A DNA stretch of 64,000 bases. Source: Alphaproteobacteria bacterium. Lineage in GTDB: Bacteria; Pseudomonadota; Alphaproteobacteria; SP197. This document shows, one piece after another, positions 49,315-60,974 of the stretch. The notes below the pieces were generated by a model. The model saw only the letters and a list, made by a program, of their open reading frames with translations. It did not search any database and was not told the DNA's origin. The first letter of the stretch is position 1, and every line of letters begins with the position of its first letter. The DNA is taken from NCBI GenBank assembly GCA_009694045.1, contig SHVY01000006.1, positions 1 to 64,000 of the forward strand, written 5' to 3'. A program made the translations under genes and the position numbers.

Positions 49315-50204
49315 TGGCGGTCCTGATCGACAGCGACACCAAGGTCATTTGCCAGGGCTTCACCGGCGCCCAGGGCACGTTCCATTCCGAGCAGGCGGTG
49401 GCCTACGGCACCAAGATGGTAGGCGGGGTGACGCCGGGCAAGGGTGGCACGACCCACATTGGCCTGCCGGTGTTCGATACGGTCGCCGAGGCCATGGCCG
49501 TCACCGGTGCCACTGCCTCGGTCATCTACGTGCCGCCACCGTTCGCGGCCGACGCCATCATCGAGGCGATCGACGCGCGGGTGCCGCTCGCCGTCTGCAT
49601 CACCGAAGGAATCCCGGTGCTCGATATGGTGCGGGTGAAGCGGGCGCTGTGCGGTGCCACGACCCGCCTGATCGGGCCGAACTGCCCCGGCATCATCACG
49701 CCCGAGGTCTGCAAGATCGGCATCATGCCGGGCCACATTCACCGGCGCGGCAAGATTGGCATCGTCTCCCGCTCCGGCACCCTGACGTACGAGGGTGTGG
49801 GCCAGACCACCGCGGTAGGGCTGGGCCAGACCACTTGCATCGGCATCGGCGGCGATCCGGTCAACGGCACCAATTTCATCGATTGCCTCGAGCTGTTCCT
49901 CAAGGACGACGAGACCGAGGGCATCATCATGATCGGCGAGATCGGTGGCTCGGCCGAGGAGGATGCGGCGGACTTCCTGCGCGCTGCCCGGCGTCGGCGC
50001 CAGCGCAAGCCGGTGGTCGGGTTCATCGCCGGAGTGACGGCCCCGCCGGGGCGGCGCATGGGTCACGCCGGCGCCATCATCTCGGGTGGCAAGGGCAAGG
50101 CCGGGGACAAGATTGAGGCGCTGAAGCGCGCCGGCGTGAAAATGGCGGAATCGCCGGCGGCACTTGGCGTCACCATGTTGAACGTGTTGCAGGGCAGGAC
50201 CTAG
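49314..50204 (+). CDS. sucD: Succinyl-CoA synthetase alpha subunit
   Basis: 296 residues. [19 protein letters not shown] binds CoA and the phosphorylated His lies in [17 protein letters not shown] near residue 252. ATG at 49314 shares a base with the sucC stop. 43 bases separate it from sucA, with no obvious hairpin. Confidence 0.98.
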   Translation: MAVLIDSDTKVICQGFTGAQGTFHSEQAVAYGTKMVGGVTPGKGGTTHIGLPVFDTVAEAMAVTGATASVIYVPPPFAADAIIEAIDARVPLAVCITEGIPVLDMVRVKRALCGATTRLIGPNCPGIITPEVCKIGIMPGHIHRRGKIGIVSRSGTLTYEGVGQTTAVGLGQTTCIGIGGDPVNGTNFIDCLELFLKDDETEGIIMIGEIGGSAEEDAADFLRAARRRRQRKPVVGFIAGVTAPPGRRMGHAGAIISGGKGKAGDKIEALKRAGVKMAESPAALGVTMLNVLQGRT

Positions 50205-50247
50205 TCCTCCCGCATAAGGAGCAGCGGCGGACAACGCCGCCTAGAGG

Positions 50248-53097
50248 ATGATGACCAAACTCGAACAGACGGCGTTCCTCTTCGGCGCCAACGAGGCCTT
50301 TCTCCAGGATCTTTACACCCGCTATCTGCAAGACGCCGACTCGGTCGATCCGAGTTGGCGCGCGGTCTTCCGCGACATCGGCGACGACGAGCGCGCCATC
50401 CTTGCCGAATCCCGCGGCGCCGATTGGGCCCCGCGCAACGGCGGCAACGGGGCACAGGCGGCCGCACGCGCGCCCGCGGCAAGCGCCTTACTGGGCGCCG
50501 ACCCCACCATGGTCGCGCGCGACAGCATCCGCGTGCTGATGTTGATCCGGGCCTACCGGGTGCGCGGCCATTTGCTCGCCAACCTCGATCCCTTGCAGCT
50601 CGACGGCGAGAAGCACCATCCGGAGCTGGACCCGGCGACCTACGGGTTCACGGACGCGGACTACGACCGCGAGTTCTTCGTCGATGGGGTGCTGGGTCTG
50701 CAGACCGTGACGCTGCGCAAGGTGCTGGAGATCGTCAAGCAGACGTATTGCGCCAGCATCGGCATCGAGTTCATGCATATCCAGTACCCCGAGGAGAAAT
50801 CTTGGCTGCAGATGCGCATCGAAGGGTCGCTCAACCGCACGGATCTGCCCCGGGATTCGAAGATGGCGATCCTGCGCGACCTCTACGAGGCGGAGGAGTT
50901 CGAGCGCTTCCTCGGCATCAAGTATCCCGGCACCAAGCGTTTCGGGCTGGAGGGTGCCGAAAGCCTCATTCCGATGATGGAGACGATCATCGTGGGGGCC
51001 GGCGAGTTGGGGGTCGAGGAGATCGTGCTCGGCATGCCCCATCGCGGCCGGCTCAACGTGCTGACCTCGATCATGGGAAAGTCCTACACGAAGATGTTCT
51101 CGGAGTTTCAAGGCGAGGCCGCGAATCCCGACCACGTCCAGGGCTCGGGCGACGTGAAGTACCACCTGGGGGCCTCGTCGGACCGGCCGCTGCCGAATGG
51201 CAAGTCGATCCATCTGAGCCTCACCGCCAATCCATCGCATCTCGAGGCGGTCAACCCGGTTGTCCTCGGCAAGGTCCGGGCCAAGCAGGCACAAATCGGC
51301 GACACTAAGCGAACCCGTGTCATGGGACTCCTGCTGCACGGCGACGCGGCTTTCGCCGGCCAGGGCCTGGTGCCCGAGACGCTCGGGCTGTCCGAGCTGA
51401 AGGGCTATCGCACCGGCGGCACGATCCACATCATCGTGAACAACCAGATCGGATTCACCACCAGCCCTAAGTTCTCGCGCTCGTCGCCCTATCCGTCCGA
51501 TGTGGCGAAGATGGTCCAGGCGCCGATCCTGCACGTGAACGGCGACGATCCCGAGGCGGTGGTGCATTGCGCCCGACTGGCGATGGAGTTCCGCCAGACG
51601 TTCGGGCGGGACGTGGTCCTCGACATGTTCTGCTACCGGCGTCATGGGCACAACGAGGCGGATGAACCCATGTTCACCCAGCCCCTGATGTATCGGCGGA
51701 TCGCCCAGCACCCCTCGACCCGGCAGCTCTATACCGAGCGGCTGATCGCCGATGGGATCCTGTCTTCCAAGGACGCCGACGCCTTGATCTCCGAGTTCAA
51801 CGCCAAGCTCGAGGAACATCTTGCCGCGGCCAAGAGCTACAAGCCCAATAAGACGGATTGGCTGGAAGGCCGCTGGGCCGGATTCGAACAGGCGAGCGAA
51901 GAGGGGCCGCGGCGCGGCGAGACCGCGATCGTGCTCGAGACCCTGCGCGACGTGGGCCAGTCGATCAGCCGGAATCCCAAGGGCTACGAGGTGAACCGGA
52001 AGATCGTGCGCCAGCTCGACGCGAAGCGCGAGACGATCGAGAAGGGCGAGGGCATCGATTGGGCGACCGCCGAGGCCCTGGCGTTCGGCACGCTGCTGTG
52101 CGAGGGCACCGGAGTCAGGCTGTCCGGGCAGGATTGCGGGCGCGGCACGTTCAGTCACCGCCATTCGGTCCTGATCGACCAGAAGGACGAACGGCGCTAC
52201 ACGCCGCTGAACCACATCCGCAAGGATCAGGCGAAGTACGAGGTCATCGACAGCATTCTGTCGGAGGCCGGCGTGCTTGGGTTCGAGTACGGCTACACCT
52301 TGGCCGACCCCGGGACCCTGGTGCTGTGGGAGGCGCAGTTCGGCGATTTCGCCAACGGCGCCCAGATGATCATCGACCAGTTCATCGCCGCCGGGGAAAG
52401 CAAGTGGCTGCGCATGTCGGGGCTCGTCATGCTGTTGCCCCACGGCTTCGAGGGCCAGGGCCCCGAGCACTCCTCGGCCCGGCTCGAACGCTTCCTCCAG
52501 CTCGCGGCGGAGGACAATATCCAGGTGGCCAACTGCACCACGCCGGCCAACTACTTCCACATTCTGCGGCGGCAGGTGCGCCGTTCGTTCCGCAAGCCGC
52601 TGGTCCTGATGGCGCCGAAATCTCTTCTGCGGCACAAGCGCTGCGTCTCGCGCCTCGCCGACATGGGACCCGGCACCGCGTTCCATCGGGTGCTCTACGA
52701 GAACAAGCTTCCGGGACCGCCCAAGGACGTCCGTCGTGTCGTCCTGTGCAGCGGCAAGGTGTTCTACGACCTCGAGGATACGCGCGACGCCGCCAAGCGG
52801 ACCGACACGACGTTCCTGCGCCTGGAGCAGATCGCGCCGTTCCCGCGCGAGCCGCTGATGGAGGAATTGGCGAAGTACCCCAAGGCCGAGATCGTGTGGT
52901 GCCAGGAGGAACCCAAGAACATGGGGGCCTGGACCTACGTAGCGCCGCGCATCGAAGACCTGCTCGCCGAGATGAAGCACGCCAGCAAGCGGCTGCGCTA
53001 CGCCGGGCGGCCGGAGGCGGCTTCGACCGCGTCGGGCTACAACCGGGTCCACGTCCAGGAACAGCAGGCGGTGGTCAACGAGGCGTTGGCCGCCTAG
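50248..53097 (+). CDS. sucA: 2-oxoglutarate dehydrogenase E1 component
   Basis: 949 residues, typical length. ThDP/Mg and catalytic regions include [26 protein letters not shown] and the [14 protein letters not shown] loop; [20 protein letters not shown] is in the transketolase-like second domain. It decarboxylates 2-oxoglutarate and succinylates the E2 lipoyl group. The start is one of two adjacent ATGs (50248, 50251). sucB follows after 17 bases. Confidence 0.98.
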   Translation: MMTKLEQTAFLFGANEAFLQDLYTRYLQDADSVDPSWRAVFRDIGDDERAILAESRGADWAPRNGGNGAQAAARAPAASALLGADPTMVARDSIRVLMLIRAYRVRGHLLANLDPLQLDGEKHHPELDPATYGFTDADYDREFFVDGVLGLQTVTLRKVLEIVKQTYCASIGIEFMHIQYPEEKSWLQMRIEGSLNRTDLPRDSKMAILRDLYEAEEFERFLGIKYPGTKRFGLEGAESLIPMMETIIVGAGELGVEEIVLGMPHRGRLNVLTSIMGKSYTKMFSEFQGEAANPDHVQGSGDVKYHLGASSDRPLPNGKSIHLSLTANPSHLEAVNPVVLGKVRAKQAQIGDTKRTRVMGLLLHGDAAFAGQGLVPETLGLSELKGYRTGGTIHIIVNNQIGFTTSPKFSRSSPYPSDVAKMVQAPILHVNGDDPEAVVHCARLAMEFRQTFGRDVVLDMFCYRRHGHNEADEPMFTQPLMYRRIAQHPSTRQLYTERLIADGILSSKDADALISEFNAKLEEHLAAAKSYKPNKTDWLEGRWAGFEQASEEGPRRGETAIVLETLRDVGQSISRNPKGYEVNRKIVRQLDAKRETIEKGEGIDWATAEALAFGTLLCEGTGVRLSGQDCGRGTFSHRHSVLIDQKDERRYTPLNHIRKDQAKYEVIDSILSEAGVLGFEYGYTLADPGTLVLWEAQFGDFANGAQMIIDQFIAAGESKWLRMSGLVMLLPHGFEGQGPEHSSARLERFLQLAAEDNIQVANCTTPANYFHILRRQVRRSFRKPLVLMAPKSLLRHKRCVSRLADMGPGTAFHRVLYENKLPGPPKDVRRVVLCSGKVFYDLEDTRDAAKRTDTTFLRLEQIAPFPREPLMEELAKYPKAEIVWCQEEPKNMGAWTYVAPRIEDLLAEMKHASKRLRYAGRPEAASTASGYNRVHVQEQQAVVNEALAA

Positions 53098-53114
53098 GCC
53101 CGGAGGAGACGACC

Positions 53115-54308
53115 ATGGCCGTCGAGATCAAGGTCCCGCAGATGGGTGAATCCGTCACCGAGGCCACCGTCGCCAAGTGGTTCAAGGCGGCGGGCGATGC
53201 GGTGGCCCAGGACGAGCCCCTGTGCGAGCTCGAAACCGACAAGGTGACGATGGAGGTGTTCGCCCCGGCCGCCGGTCGGTTGGGCGAGATCAGGGTTCCG
53301 GCCGGATCGGACGTGGCCGTGGGCGCCGTCCTTGGGGTCATCGAGGCGGGCGTCGCCGGTGCCAAGTCGGCTGCGGCGCCCAAGGCGGACGCACCGAAGG
53401 CCGCGCCGGCGAAGGCCGCCGAGGCTTCGCTCGCGCCGTCGGTTCGCAAACTGGTGACCGAGCATGGGATCGAGCCGGCGTCGGTGCCGGCGTCGGGCAA
53501 GGGCGGCCGCCTGACCAAGGGCGATGTCTTGACGGTGGTCGCGGGAACCGCCGTGGCGCCCGCCGCGACACCCGCGCCGGTCGTCGCCGCGCCCCCCCGA
53601 TCGGACGGTGCCCGTGAACAGCGGGTCAAGATGACCCGCCTGCGCCGGCGGATCGCCGAGCGCCTCAAGGAAGCTCAGAATTCCGCGGCGATCCTCACGA
53701 CGTTCAACGAGGTCGACATGACCGCCGTGATGGCGGCGCGCAAGGAATACCGCGACACTTTCGAGAAGAAGCACGGGGTCCGCCTCGGCTTCATGTCGTT
53801 CTTCGTGAAGGCGGCGGTCGCGGCCCTGACGGAGATCCCGGCGGTGAACGCCGAGATCGACGGCGACGACCTAGTTTACAAGAATTACTACAACATCGGC
53901 GTGGCGGTCAGCGCCCCGCAAGGGTTGATCGTCCCCGTGCTGCGCGATGCCGACCGCCTGGGGTTCGCCGCGATCGAGAAGGCGATCAACGCCTTTGGTG
54001 TCAAGGCGCGCGACGGCAAGCTCTCGACCGAGGACCTTTCGGGCGGCACCTTCACCATCTCGAACGGCGGGGTGTTCGGATCGCTGCTGTCGACCCCGAT
54101 CCTCAACCCGCCCCAATCCGGCATCCTCGGCATGCACAAGATCCAGGAGCGGCCGATGGTGGTGAACGGCCAGATCGCGGTGCGGTCGATGATGTACCTC
54201 GCCCTGTCCTACGACCACCGCATCATCGACGGGCGCGAGGCGGTGACCTTCCTCGTCCGCATCAAGGACTGCATCGAGGACCCGCAGCGCATCCTGCTCG
54301 ACCTCTAA
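53115..54308 (+). CDS. sucB: Dihydrolipoyl succinyltransferase (E2 of 2-oxoglutarate dehydrogenase)
   Basis: 397 residues: one lipoyl domain with Lys43 in [11 protein letters not shown], an Ala/Pro linker, a subunit-binding domain ([18 protein letters not shown]), a second Ala/Pro linker, and the catalytic domain ending in [13 protein letters not shown] (His). It transfers succinyl to CoA and forms the core of the complex. GGAGGAG precedes the ATG. lpd starts 10 bases after. Confidence 0.97.
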   Translation: MAVEIKVPQMGESVTEATVAKWFKAAGDAVAQDEPLCELETDKVTMEVFAPAAGRLGEIRVPAGSDVAVGAVLGVIEAGVAGAKSAAAPKADAPKAAPAKAAEASLAPSVRKLVTEHGIEPASVPASGKGGRLTKGDVLTVVAGTAVAPAATPAPVVAAPPRSDGAREQRVKMTRLRRRIAERLKEAQNSAAILTTFNEVDMTAVMAARKEYRDTFEKKHGVRLGFMSFFVKAAVAALTEIPAVNAEIDGDDLVYKNYYNIGVAVSAPQGLIVPVLRDADRLGFAAIEKAINAFGVKARDGKLSTEDLSGGTFTISNGGVFGSLLSTPILNPPQSGILGMHKIQERPMVVNGQIAVRSMMYLALSYDHRIIDGREAVTFLVRIKDCIEDPQRILLDL

Positions 54309-54318
54309 GGGAAGCCCG

Positions 54319-55713
54319 ATGGCTGAAGACAGTTTCGACGTCGTCGTCGTCGGAGGCGGCCCCGGTGGCTATGTCTGCGCGATCCGCGCGGCGCAACTCG
54401 GCCTCAAGGTAGCCTGCATCGAGAAGGGCGCGACGCTCGGCGGCACCTGCCTGAACGTCGGTTGCATCCCGTCGAAGGCCCTCCTGCAGTCCTCGGAGCT
54501 GTACGCCCAGGCGAGCCACGATCTTGCGGGCCACGGGATCGGCGTCGGTGACGTCAGGCTCGATCTCGCCACGATGATGGCCCGCAAGCTGAAGGTCGTG
54601 GACGACCTGACCAAGGGGATCGCCGGGCTGTTCAAGAAGAACAAGGTGACCCATCTCGCCGGCCTCGGCCGCGTTGTCGGCAAGCATCAGGTGACCGTCG
54701 CCGGCCAGACCGTCAACGCCCGAGCCATCGTCATCGCAACCGGGTCCGAGCCGATGCCGCTCAAGGGCATCACGATCGATGAGAAGAAGATCGTGTCCTC
54801 GACCGGCGCGCTCGCGTTCGGCGCCGTGCCCAAGCGGCTGGTGGTGGTCGGTGCCGGCATCATCGGGCTCGAGCTGGGTTCGGTCTGGCGGCGGCTGGGG
54901 TCCGAGGTCACGGTGGTCGAGTTCCTGGATCGCATCGTGCCGGCGATGGACGGGGAGCTCGCCAAGCACCTGCACCGCACGCTCCAGCGCCAAGGCCTGG
55001 CCTTCAGGCTGGGGACCAAGGTGGCCTCGGCCGAGGCGCGCAAGAACGGCGTGACCCTCACGGTCGAGCCGGCCCAGGGTGGAGAGCCGGAGGTCATCAA
55101 TGCCGACGCCGTGCTGGTCGCGATCGGCCGCCGACCCCTCACCGAGGGGCTCGACTTGATCGACGCCGGCGTCGTGGTGGACAACGCGGGGCTGGTGGTG
55201 ATCGACGATCACTTCCGCACCAACGTTGATTCGATCTACGCGATCGGCGACGTGGTGCGCGGACCCATGCTCGCCCACAAGGCCGAGGACGAAGGCATCG
55301 CCGTGGCCGAGGTCCTGGCGGGCCAGGCCGGCCACGTGAACTACGACGTGATCCCAGGAGTGATTTACACCCACCCCGAGGCGGCGTCCGTCGGCAAGAC
55401 CGAGGAGGAGCTGAAGGCGGGCGGGGTGGAATACCGCGCTGGCAAGTTCAGCTTCCTGGCCAACAGCCGCGGCCGTACCTACGGCCAGACCGACGGGTTC
55501 GCCAAGATCCTCGCGGACAGGACTACCGACCGGGTGTTGGGGGTCCACGTCATCGGCCCGGCGGCCGGCGAGCTGATCGCCGAGGCGGCGGTGGCCATGG
55601 AGTTCGGCGCGGCGGCCGAGGACATCGCCCGCACCTGCCACGCCCACCCCACGTTCTCGGAAGCGATCAAGGAAGCCGCGTTAGCCGTCGCCGGCCGGGC
55701 GATCCACAGTTAG
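54319..55713 (+). CDS. lpd: Dihydrolipoyl dehydrogenase (E3)
   Basis: 464 residues: FAD motif VVGGGPGGYVCAIRAAQLGL, the redox disulfide in GGTCLNVGCIPSKALL, NAD motif VVGAGIIGLELGSVW, and the C-terminal base in CHAHPTFSEAIKEA. It reoxidises the E2 lipoyl group. It closes the sucCDAB-lpd unit and converges on xerC with 10 bases between stops, without a clear terminator hairpin. Confidence 0.97.
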   Translation: MAEDSFDVVVVGGGPGGYVCAIRAAQLGLKVACIEKGATLGGTCLNVGCIPSKALLQSSELYAQASHDLAGHGIGVGDVRLDLATMMARKLKVVDDLTKGIAGLFKKNKVTHLAGLGRVVGKHQVTVAGQTVNARAIVIATGSEPMPLKGITIDEKKIVSSTGALAFGAVPKRLVVVGAGIIGLELGSVWRRLGSEVTVVEFLDRIVPAMDGELAKHLHRTLQRQGLAFRLGTKVASAEARKNGVTLTVEPAQGGEPEVINADAVLVAIGRRPLTEGLDLIDAGVVVDNAGLVVIDDHFRTNVDSIYAIGDVVRGPMLAHKAEDEGIAVAEVLAGQAGHVNYDVIPGVIYTHPEAASVGKTEEELKAGGVEYRAGKFSFLANSRGRTYGQTDGFAKILADRTTDRVLGVHVIGPAAGELIAEAAVAMEFGAAAEDIARTCHAHPTFSEAIKEAALAVAGRAIHS

Positions 55714-55723
55714 GGACTGCGAT

Positions 55724-56683
55724 CTACGTCGCCCGTGGGTGGGTCTCGTCGTAGGTCCGCAGCAAGTGCTCCGCGTCCACCTCGGTATAGCGCTGGGTGG
55801 TCGACAGGCTGGCATGGCCGAGCAACTCCTGGATGGTCCTGAGGTCGGCGCCGTCGCCCAGGAGGTGCGTGGCGAAGCTGTGGCGAAGCGCGTGGGGCGT
55901 CGCCGACTCGGGCAGGCCCAGCGCGCGGCGCAGGTCACGGAATCGCTTCTGCACGACGCCCGCGTTGAGGCGCCGGCCCTGCGATCCGACAAACAGCGGG
56001 GACGCGGGATCGGCGGGCTCCGGCCTCCGAGCCAGGTAGCTCGTCAAGCTCTCGCGGACCACGGGCAACAAGGGTACGACCCGTTGCTTGCGGCCCTTAC
56101 CCGTGATGACCAGGGTTTCGGGCGCGCCCAGGACGTCGGCGACGCAAAGAGCCAAGGCTTCGCCGATCCGCAGGCCCGCCCCGTACAGCAAGAGGAGAAG
56201 CGCCTGATCCCGCGCCCCGACCCAGGCGGCAGTGGTCCGGCCTGCGGCACCCACGGCGGCGGCGGCCTGGTCGACCGCGAGCGGCCGGGGCAGGGGGCGG
56301 CGATAGCGCGGGCCGCGGACGGCCGCCAGGGCCGTGTTGTGGACGAGACCGGCGCGATCCAGACGCTTGAAATAGGACCGCACCGCGGCGAGCGCCCGGA
56401 CCGAGGAGCTGCGTGCCGAGCCCGCGGCCGCGCGGTGCGCGAGCCAGGCCCGGAAGTCGGCATGTGTGAGCCCCGCGAGGTCCTTGTGCGACGCCGGGCC
56501 ACCCAGATGCTCGGCCAGGAAATCGAGAAAGCCAGCCAGATCGCGGCGGTAGGCATCGAGGGTGTGGACCGACGCGCGCCGCTCGTCCCGGAGCCAAGCG
56601 AGCCACGGGCCAAGGGTGTCGCCGAGCCGCCGCGCGGAGGCCCGGCCGCTCAGGTTGGGAGGTTGAGCCGCGAGCGCAGGCAA
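55724..56683 (-). CDS. xerC: Tyrosine recombinase XerC
   Basis: 319 residues: SAM-like N-terminal domain (DERRASVHTLDAYRRDL) and catalytic domain with Arg in GAGLRIGEAL, HALRHSFATHLL and Tyr in STTQRYTEVD. With XerD it resolves chromosome dimers at dif. The start is uncertain: TTG at 56683 gives a 34-base overlap with the DUF484 gene; no ATG lies near the homology start. The pairing with DUF484 supports XerC over XerD. Confidence 0.9.
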   Translation of the reverse strand: MPALAAQPPNLSGRASARRLGDTLGPWLAWLRDERRASVHTLDAYRRDLAGFLDFLAEHLGGPASHKDLAGLTHADFRAWLAHRAAAGSARSSSVRALAAVRSYFKRLDRAGLVHNTALAAVRGPRYRRPLPRPLAVDQAAAAVGAAGRTTAAWVGARDQALLLLLYGAGLRIGEALALCVADVLGAPETLVITGKGRKQRVVPLLPVVRESLTSYLARRPEPADPASPLFVGSQGRRLNAGVVQKRFRDLRRALGLPESATPHALRHSFATHLLGDGADLRTIQELLGHASLSTTQRYTEVDAEHLLRTYDETHPRAT

Positions 56684-57366
56684 TGCTCGAGCACGTGCGC
56701 GAGGGAACGGAGCGAGTCGGCACCGCGCCCCGGCTGGAACCGGTCGGGCGTCCTGGTCCCGAGCGCGAGGAGGGCCGGGGGCAGCCCGCGCCCCGCGCCG
56801 AGCCGCGCCATGGCCCATGATCGCACCAGGCCCGCGGTCGATCCGAAGACTTGCGGATCGGCCGTTGCATCGGCGACGAGCGCGACTTCGGCATCGCCGC
56901 CCATTGCCGCGACGATGGAGCCGGGCGGCACGCACCGGACCCCGGCCACGTCATGGCGGGCACAGGCCCTGGTCTCGGCCTCGACCGCCAGCAGGGCGAC
57001 GTCGACCCCCAGCAGGGCCGCGAGATCGGTGGTGACGACCTCGATCAGCAGCGCGAAATCCTGGGCGGCGACCAAGGCCAGCACCGCCTTGTGAATTTGG
57101 GCGGCGAACGAGCGATGGTCGCGTGCCTGACGGGTCAGATCGCCCGCCTTGTCCTCGAGCCGGCGGACGTCGGCCCGCAGGCGCTCGATCATCGTGCTCT
57201 GCAGATCGGCGACCCCATTGCCCAGCGCGCGGCGCGGCGGCGGCAGCGCCGACCACAACTCCGGGTGCCGCGCGAGGAAGTCGGGGTGAGCCTGAAGGTA
57301 CGCGGCGACCTGATCCCCCGAGAGGGGCGTCGTGCCCTGCTTCGTGGGCGCAGGCTTGCCGCTCAT
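56650..57366 (-). CDS. DUF484 (GAF-like) protein
   Basis: 238 residues of the DUF484 family: a Pro/Asp-rich start ([19 protein letters not shown]), a coiled segment (about 65-90), then a GAF-like domain. The family often neighbours xerC and dapF; the role is unknown but might be linked to division or recombination control. ATG at 57366 overlaps the transaldolase stop by 4 bases. Confidence 0.88.
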   Translation of the reverse strand: MSGKPAPTKQGTTPLSGDQVAAYLQAHPDFLARHPELWSALPPPRRALGNGVADLQSTMIERLRADVRRLEDKAGDLTRQARDHRSFAAQIHKAVLALVAAQDFALLIEVVTTDLAALLGVDVALLAVEAETRACARHDVAGVRCVPPGSIVAAMGGDAEVALVADATADPQVFGSTAGLVRSWAMARLGAGRGLPPALLALGTRTPDRFQPGRGADSLRSLAHVLEHCLRSRLNLPT

Positions 57367-58025
57367 GTCGCGATGCTCTGGCCGGTCGTCTTCCAATCGG
57401 CCAGGAAGGCGTCAAGCCCCTTGTCGGTCAGGACATGCTTGGACAACTGGCGCATCACGCTCGGCGGGACGGTACAGACGTCCGCGCCGATCTTCGCCGC
57501 GTCGATCACGTGCAGCGGATGGCGGATCGAGGCGACCAGCACCTCGGTCCGGAACGCATCGCGGTAGTTGCGATAGATCGCGACGATGTCGCGGATCAAC
57601 CCCATGCCGTCGTGGCCGATGTCGTCCAGCCGGCCGACGAACGGCGAAACGAAGGATGCCCCGGCCTTGGCCGCGAGAATCGCCTGGGCCGGCGAGAAGC
57701 AGAGGGTCACGTTGACCTTGATCCCGCCCTGGGACAGGGCTCGGCAGGCCTTCAGGCCATCCCAGGTGAGCGGCACCTTGATCGCCACGTTGGGCGCCAC
57801 GGCCGAGAGCCGACGCGCCTCGACCAGCATCGCGTCGCACTCGGTCGCCGTGACCTCGGCGCTTACGGGTCCGCTGACGGCGGCGCAAATCTCGGCGAGG
57901 ACGGTCAGGAAGTCGCGGCCCGACTTCGCCACCAGCGACGGGTTGGTGGTGACACCGTCGACTAGGCCGGTATCGGCCAGATCCCTGATCTCGGCGATGT
58001 CGGCGCTATCGATGAAGAACTTCAT
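57363..58025 (-). CDS. tal: Small transaldolase (TalC/FSA type)
   Basis: 220 residues, the short single-domain class of transaldolase. [13 protein letters not shown] and [13 protein letters not shown] open it, the Schiff-base Lys is in [14 protein letters not shown] (about residue 84), and [14 protein letters not shown] is a family motif. It works in the pentose phosphate pathway; the same fold includes fructose-6-phosphate aldolase, which cannot be excluded. It heads the minus-strand tal-DUF484-xerC unit and diverges from priA with only 29 bases between. Confidence 0.92.
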   Translation of the reverse strand: MKFFIDSADIAEIRDLADTGLVDGVTTNPSLVAKSGRDFLTVLAEICAAVSGPVSAEVTATECDAMLVEARRLSAVAPNVAIKVPLTWDGLKACRALSQGGIKVNVTLCFSPAQAILAAKAGASFVSPFVGRLDDIGHDGMGLIRDIVAIYRNYRDAFRTEVLVASIRHPLHVIDAAKIGADVCTVPPSVMRQLSKHVLTDKGLDAFLADWKTTGQSIAT

Positions 58026-58054
58026 GCGCTTCCCGTGGTGGGTCTCGTGGCAAA

Positions 58055-60259
58055 GTGTACCGGATGGTCCATGAAGAAACCAATCTTGACAACAACGGGC
58101 GACGGTGCGCCGTGCTGCTTCCGCTGCCGCTCGAGCGTGCCTACGACTACGGCGTTCCCGAGGGTCTCGATCTCATGGTCGGTTCCTGGGTCGCGGTACC
58201 GCTGGGCGGCCGTTCCCTGGTCGGAGTGGTATGGGGGCCGGGCGATGCCGGCGTTGCGGTCGCGCGCCTGCGGGATATCGCCGCGGTTCTGCCGGCACCA
58301 CCGATGGCGGCGGCGATGCGTCGGTTCATCGACTGGGTCGCGGCCTACACCCTGACACCCGCCGGCGCGGTTCTGCGCATGGCCATGAGCATCCCCGAGG
58401 CGCTGACGCCCGCGGCGGAACGAACGGCCTACGTCCGCGGTTCGGCGACGCCCGATCGGCTTACGCCCGCGCGGTCGCGGGTCCTTGCCCTCGCCGAGGA
58501 TCGGCTCCCGCGCGAGGCCACCGAACTTGCCCGCGAGGCGGGCGTCGGCACCTCGGTGGTGAAGGGGCTGGCGGCGGCCGGTGCCCTGCAAACCGTCCGG
58601 TTGCCAGCGCGATTGCCGTTCGCCGCACCGGACGCCCTGCGTCAGGGCGCGACCTTGTCGGGACCCCAGGCGGCGGCGGCGACCGACCTGATGGCGAAGG
58701 TTCGTGCGCGAACGGCCGCGGTCACCCTGCTCGACGGCGTCACCGGGGCGGGCAAGACCGAGGTCTATTTCGAGGCGATCGCCGCGGCGGTCGCGGCCGG
58801 CCGGCAGGCCCTTGTGCTCCTGCCCGAGATCGCGCTTGGTGCCCAGTGGCTGGCGCGGTTCTACGCCCGCTTCGGGTGCGAACCGGCACAGTGGCATTCC
58901 GATCTGACCGGAACCTACCGCCGCCACGTGTGGCGGGCCACGGTCGAAGGCAAGGCGCCCGTCGTCGTCGGCGCGCGCTCGGCCCTGTTCCTACCGTTCC
59001 CGGACCTTGGGCTCATCGTCGTCGATGAGGAGCACGACGGCTCCTACAAGCAGGAGGACGGGGCGATCTACCAGGCCCGTGACATGGCCGTGGTGCGGGG
59101 CCGCCTCGAGGATTGCCCCGTGGTCCTGGCGTCGGCGACGCCGGCGCTGGAAACCGTCGCCAACGTCGCGCAAGGTCGCTACCAGGTCCTGCGGCTGCCG
59201 GATCGCCACGGCGGCGCGACGATGCCCACGGTCAGCCTGGTCGACATGCGCCAAGACGGCCCGGCGAAGCGCCTGCACTGGCTGTCCGCGTCCCTCAAGG
59301 CCGAACTGAACACGGCCCTGGCGGCCGGCGAGCAGGGCATGCTGTTCCTCAACCGCCGGGGTTACGCCCCCCTTACCCTGTGCCGGGCTTGTGGCCACCG
59401 GCTGGGCTGCCCGAATTGCCAGACCTGGCTGGTCGAACATCGCCTGACGGGGCGGCTGCAATGTCACCACTGCGGCTATGGTGTCGGCCGTCCCAACGCG
59501 TGCCCCGCCTGCGGGGTGGAGGGTCGCCTGGCTCCCTGCGGTCCCGGAGTCGAGCGTCTCTCGGAAGAGGTCGCGGCCGTGCTGCCCGACGCGCGCGTGG
59601 CGGTGATGACCAGCGACACCGTGGACGGTCCGCGCGCCGCCGCCGAGCTGGTTCGCCGCATGACCGAGCGCGAGATCGACGTGCTGATCGGCACCCAGAT
59701 CGTCGCCAAGGGGCATCATTTTCCTTGGCTGACGGTCGTCGGCGTGGTCGACGGGGATTTGGGGCTCGCCGGGGGCGATCTGCGCGCGACCGAACGCACG
59801 TTCCAGCTCCTGCACCAAGTGGTCGGGCGGGCGGGGCGGGCGGAACGGCCGGGCCGGGCCCTGGTGCAGACCTATCGGCCCGATCACCCGGTGATGCTGG
59901 CCCTGGCGTCGGGCGATCGCGATCGCTTCATCGCCGAGGAGATGGCGGAACGGCGGGAGCACGCGATGCCTCCGTTTTCGCGGCTCGCGGCGATCATCGT
60001 GTCCGGTGCCGTCGAAGGTCGGGTGCGCGACGTGGCCCAGATCCTTGCGCGCGCCGCGCCCCGAGCGCCGGGGATCGACGTCCTGGGCCCGGCACCGGCA
60101 CCTTTGGCCCTGCTCAAGGGGCGCGCCCGATGGCGGCTCCTGGTGCGCGCCGACCGGAGTTACAACCTCCAGCGCGGCCTCCGCGAGTGGCTCGCCGACG
60201 TGGGTCCCCAGCGCGGGGTTCGCCTCCAGATCGATGTCGATCCGTACAGCTTCCTGTAA
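58055..60259 (+). CDS. priA: Primosomal protein N' (replication restart helicase)
   Basis: 734 residues: 3'-DNA-binding domain, winged-helix segment, Walker [19 protein letters not shown] box, and the zinc-binding cysteines ([13 protein letters not shown], then CHHCGYG and CPACG) inserted in the helicase core. It reloads replication at stalled forks. GTG at 58055 or ATG at 58064 could be the start; either leaves a very short gap to the divergent tal gene. Confidence 0.94.
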   Translation: MYRMVHEETNLDNNGRRCAVLLPLPLERAYDYGVPEGLDLMVGSWVAVPLGGRSLVGVVWGPGDAGVAVARLRDIAAVLPAPPMAAAMRRFIDWVAAYTLTPAGAVLRMAMSIPEALTPAAERTAYVRGSATPDRLTPARSRVLALAEDRLPREATELAREAGVGTSVVKGLAAAGALQTVRLPARLPFAAPDALRQGATLSGPQAAAATDLMAKVRARTAAVTLLDGVTGAGKTEVYFEAIAAAVAAGRQALVLLPEIALGAQWLARFYARFGCEPAQWHSDLTGTYRRHVWRATVEGKAPVVVGARSALFLPFPDLGLIVVDEEHDGSYKQEDGAIYQARDMAVVRGRLEDCPVVLASATPALETVANVAQGRYQVLRLPDRHGGATMPTVSLVDMRQDGPAKRLHWLSASLKAELNTALAAGEQGMLFLNRRGYAPLTLCRACGHRLGCPNCQTWLVEHRLTGRLQCHHCGYGVGRPNACPACGVEGRLAPCGPGVERLSEEVAAVLPDARVAVMTSDTVDGPRAAAELVRRMTEREIDVLIGTQIVAKGHHFPWLTVVGVVDGDLGLAGGDLRATERTFQLLHQVVGRAGRAERPGRALVQTYRPDHPVMLALASGDRDRFIAEEMAERREHAMPPFSRLAAIIVSGAVEGRVRDVAQILARAAPRAPGIDVLGPAPAPLALLKGRARWRLLVRADRSYNLQRGLREWLADVGPQRGVRLQIDVDPYSFL

Positions 60260-60413
60260 CTGATTTCGCTGGTTTTCTGCCGGGTTGCATCGACCTGGGG
60301 ACTATGTTACCAAGCGCCGGCTTCGGCCCAAGGGGGAAGCGGCGAGGTCGGCCGCCGGCCGCACGCCAAGACCTCAACGACAACACGTTTCACGTTCCAG
60401 GGACGCTGGCCAG
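60260..60413. other. Leader region of the F1-ATPase operon
   Basis: A 154-base gap that must hold the promoter of atpHAGD. TTGCAT and TATGTT occur in it but with only 12 bases between, so no confident promoter could be assigned. No strong hairpin was seen. Confidence 0.35.
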
Positions 60414-60974
60414 GTGGCGACGGACGACAGCGCTGTTTCGGGTCTTGCGGGTCGTTACGCGACGGCCCTCTTTGAACTCGCCCACGAAGCGAAGGCGCTC
60501 GACCGCGTCGGCGAGGATCTGGCGACGATTCGCCGCCTGTTGGACGAGTCGGTCGACTTGAACCGGCTGGTCCTTAGCCCCGTGGTTTCGCGCACCGATC
60601 AGGGCAGGGCCATGGCCGCGATCATGGCGGTGCTCGGTGCCCATCCGCTGACGGTCCAGACGATCGGGCTGATGGCGGCCAAGCGGCGGCTGTTCGCATT
60701 GGCCGACGTGATTCGCGGATACCGGGGCTTGGTCGCGGCGCATCGTGGGGAATCCTCGGCCGAGGTTACTTCGGCCCGGCCCCTGAAGCCTGAGGAACAG
60801 GCCGAGTTGGCGGCGGCCCTGAAGCGTGCGCTCGGCCGCGACGTGGCGATCGCCGCGCGGGTCGATCCGACACTTCTGGGCGGATTGGTCGTCAAGGTGG
60901 GTTCGCGCATGATCGACAGTTCGCTCAGGGCCAAGCTCGCTCGGCTTCAGTTGGCGATGAAGGGAGTTGCCTGA
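60414..60974 (+). CDS. atpH: ATP synthase F1 delta subunit
   Basis: 186 residues. [20 protein letters not shown] is the usual delta start, and the C-terminal half holds [15 protein letters not shown] and [20 protein letters not shown]. It links F1 to the b stalk. GTG at 60414 is taken because homology starts ten residues later and upstream codons are not conserved-looking. It is the first gene of the F1 operon; atpA overlaps the stop by 1 base. Confidence 0.95.
   Translation: MATDDSAVSGLAGRYATALFELAHEAKALDRVGEDLATIRRLLDESVDLNRLVLSPVVSRTDQGRAMAAIMAVLGAHPLTVQTIGLMAAKRRLFALADVIRGYRGLVAAHRGESSAEVTSARPLKPEEQAELAAALKRALGRDVAIAARVDPTLLGGLVVKVGSRMIDSSLRAKLARLQLAMKGVA

Noticed and set aside
50488-53052. 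Very long antisense open frame (854 codons) opposite sucA
   Set aside because: It mirrors the third-position GC bias of sucA, has no recognisable domain, and sucA itself is unmistakable.
60260-60413. Housekeeping promoter for the atp operon
   Set aside because: The best -35 and -10 look-alikes are only 12 bases apart; no pair with acceptable spacing was found.
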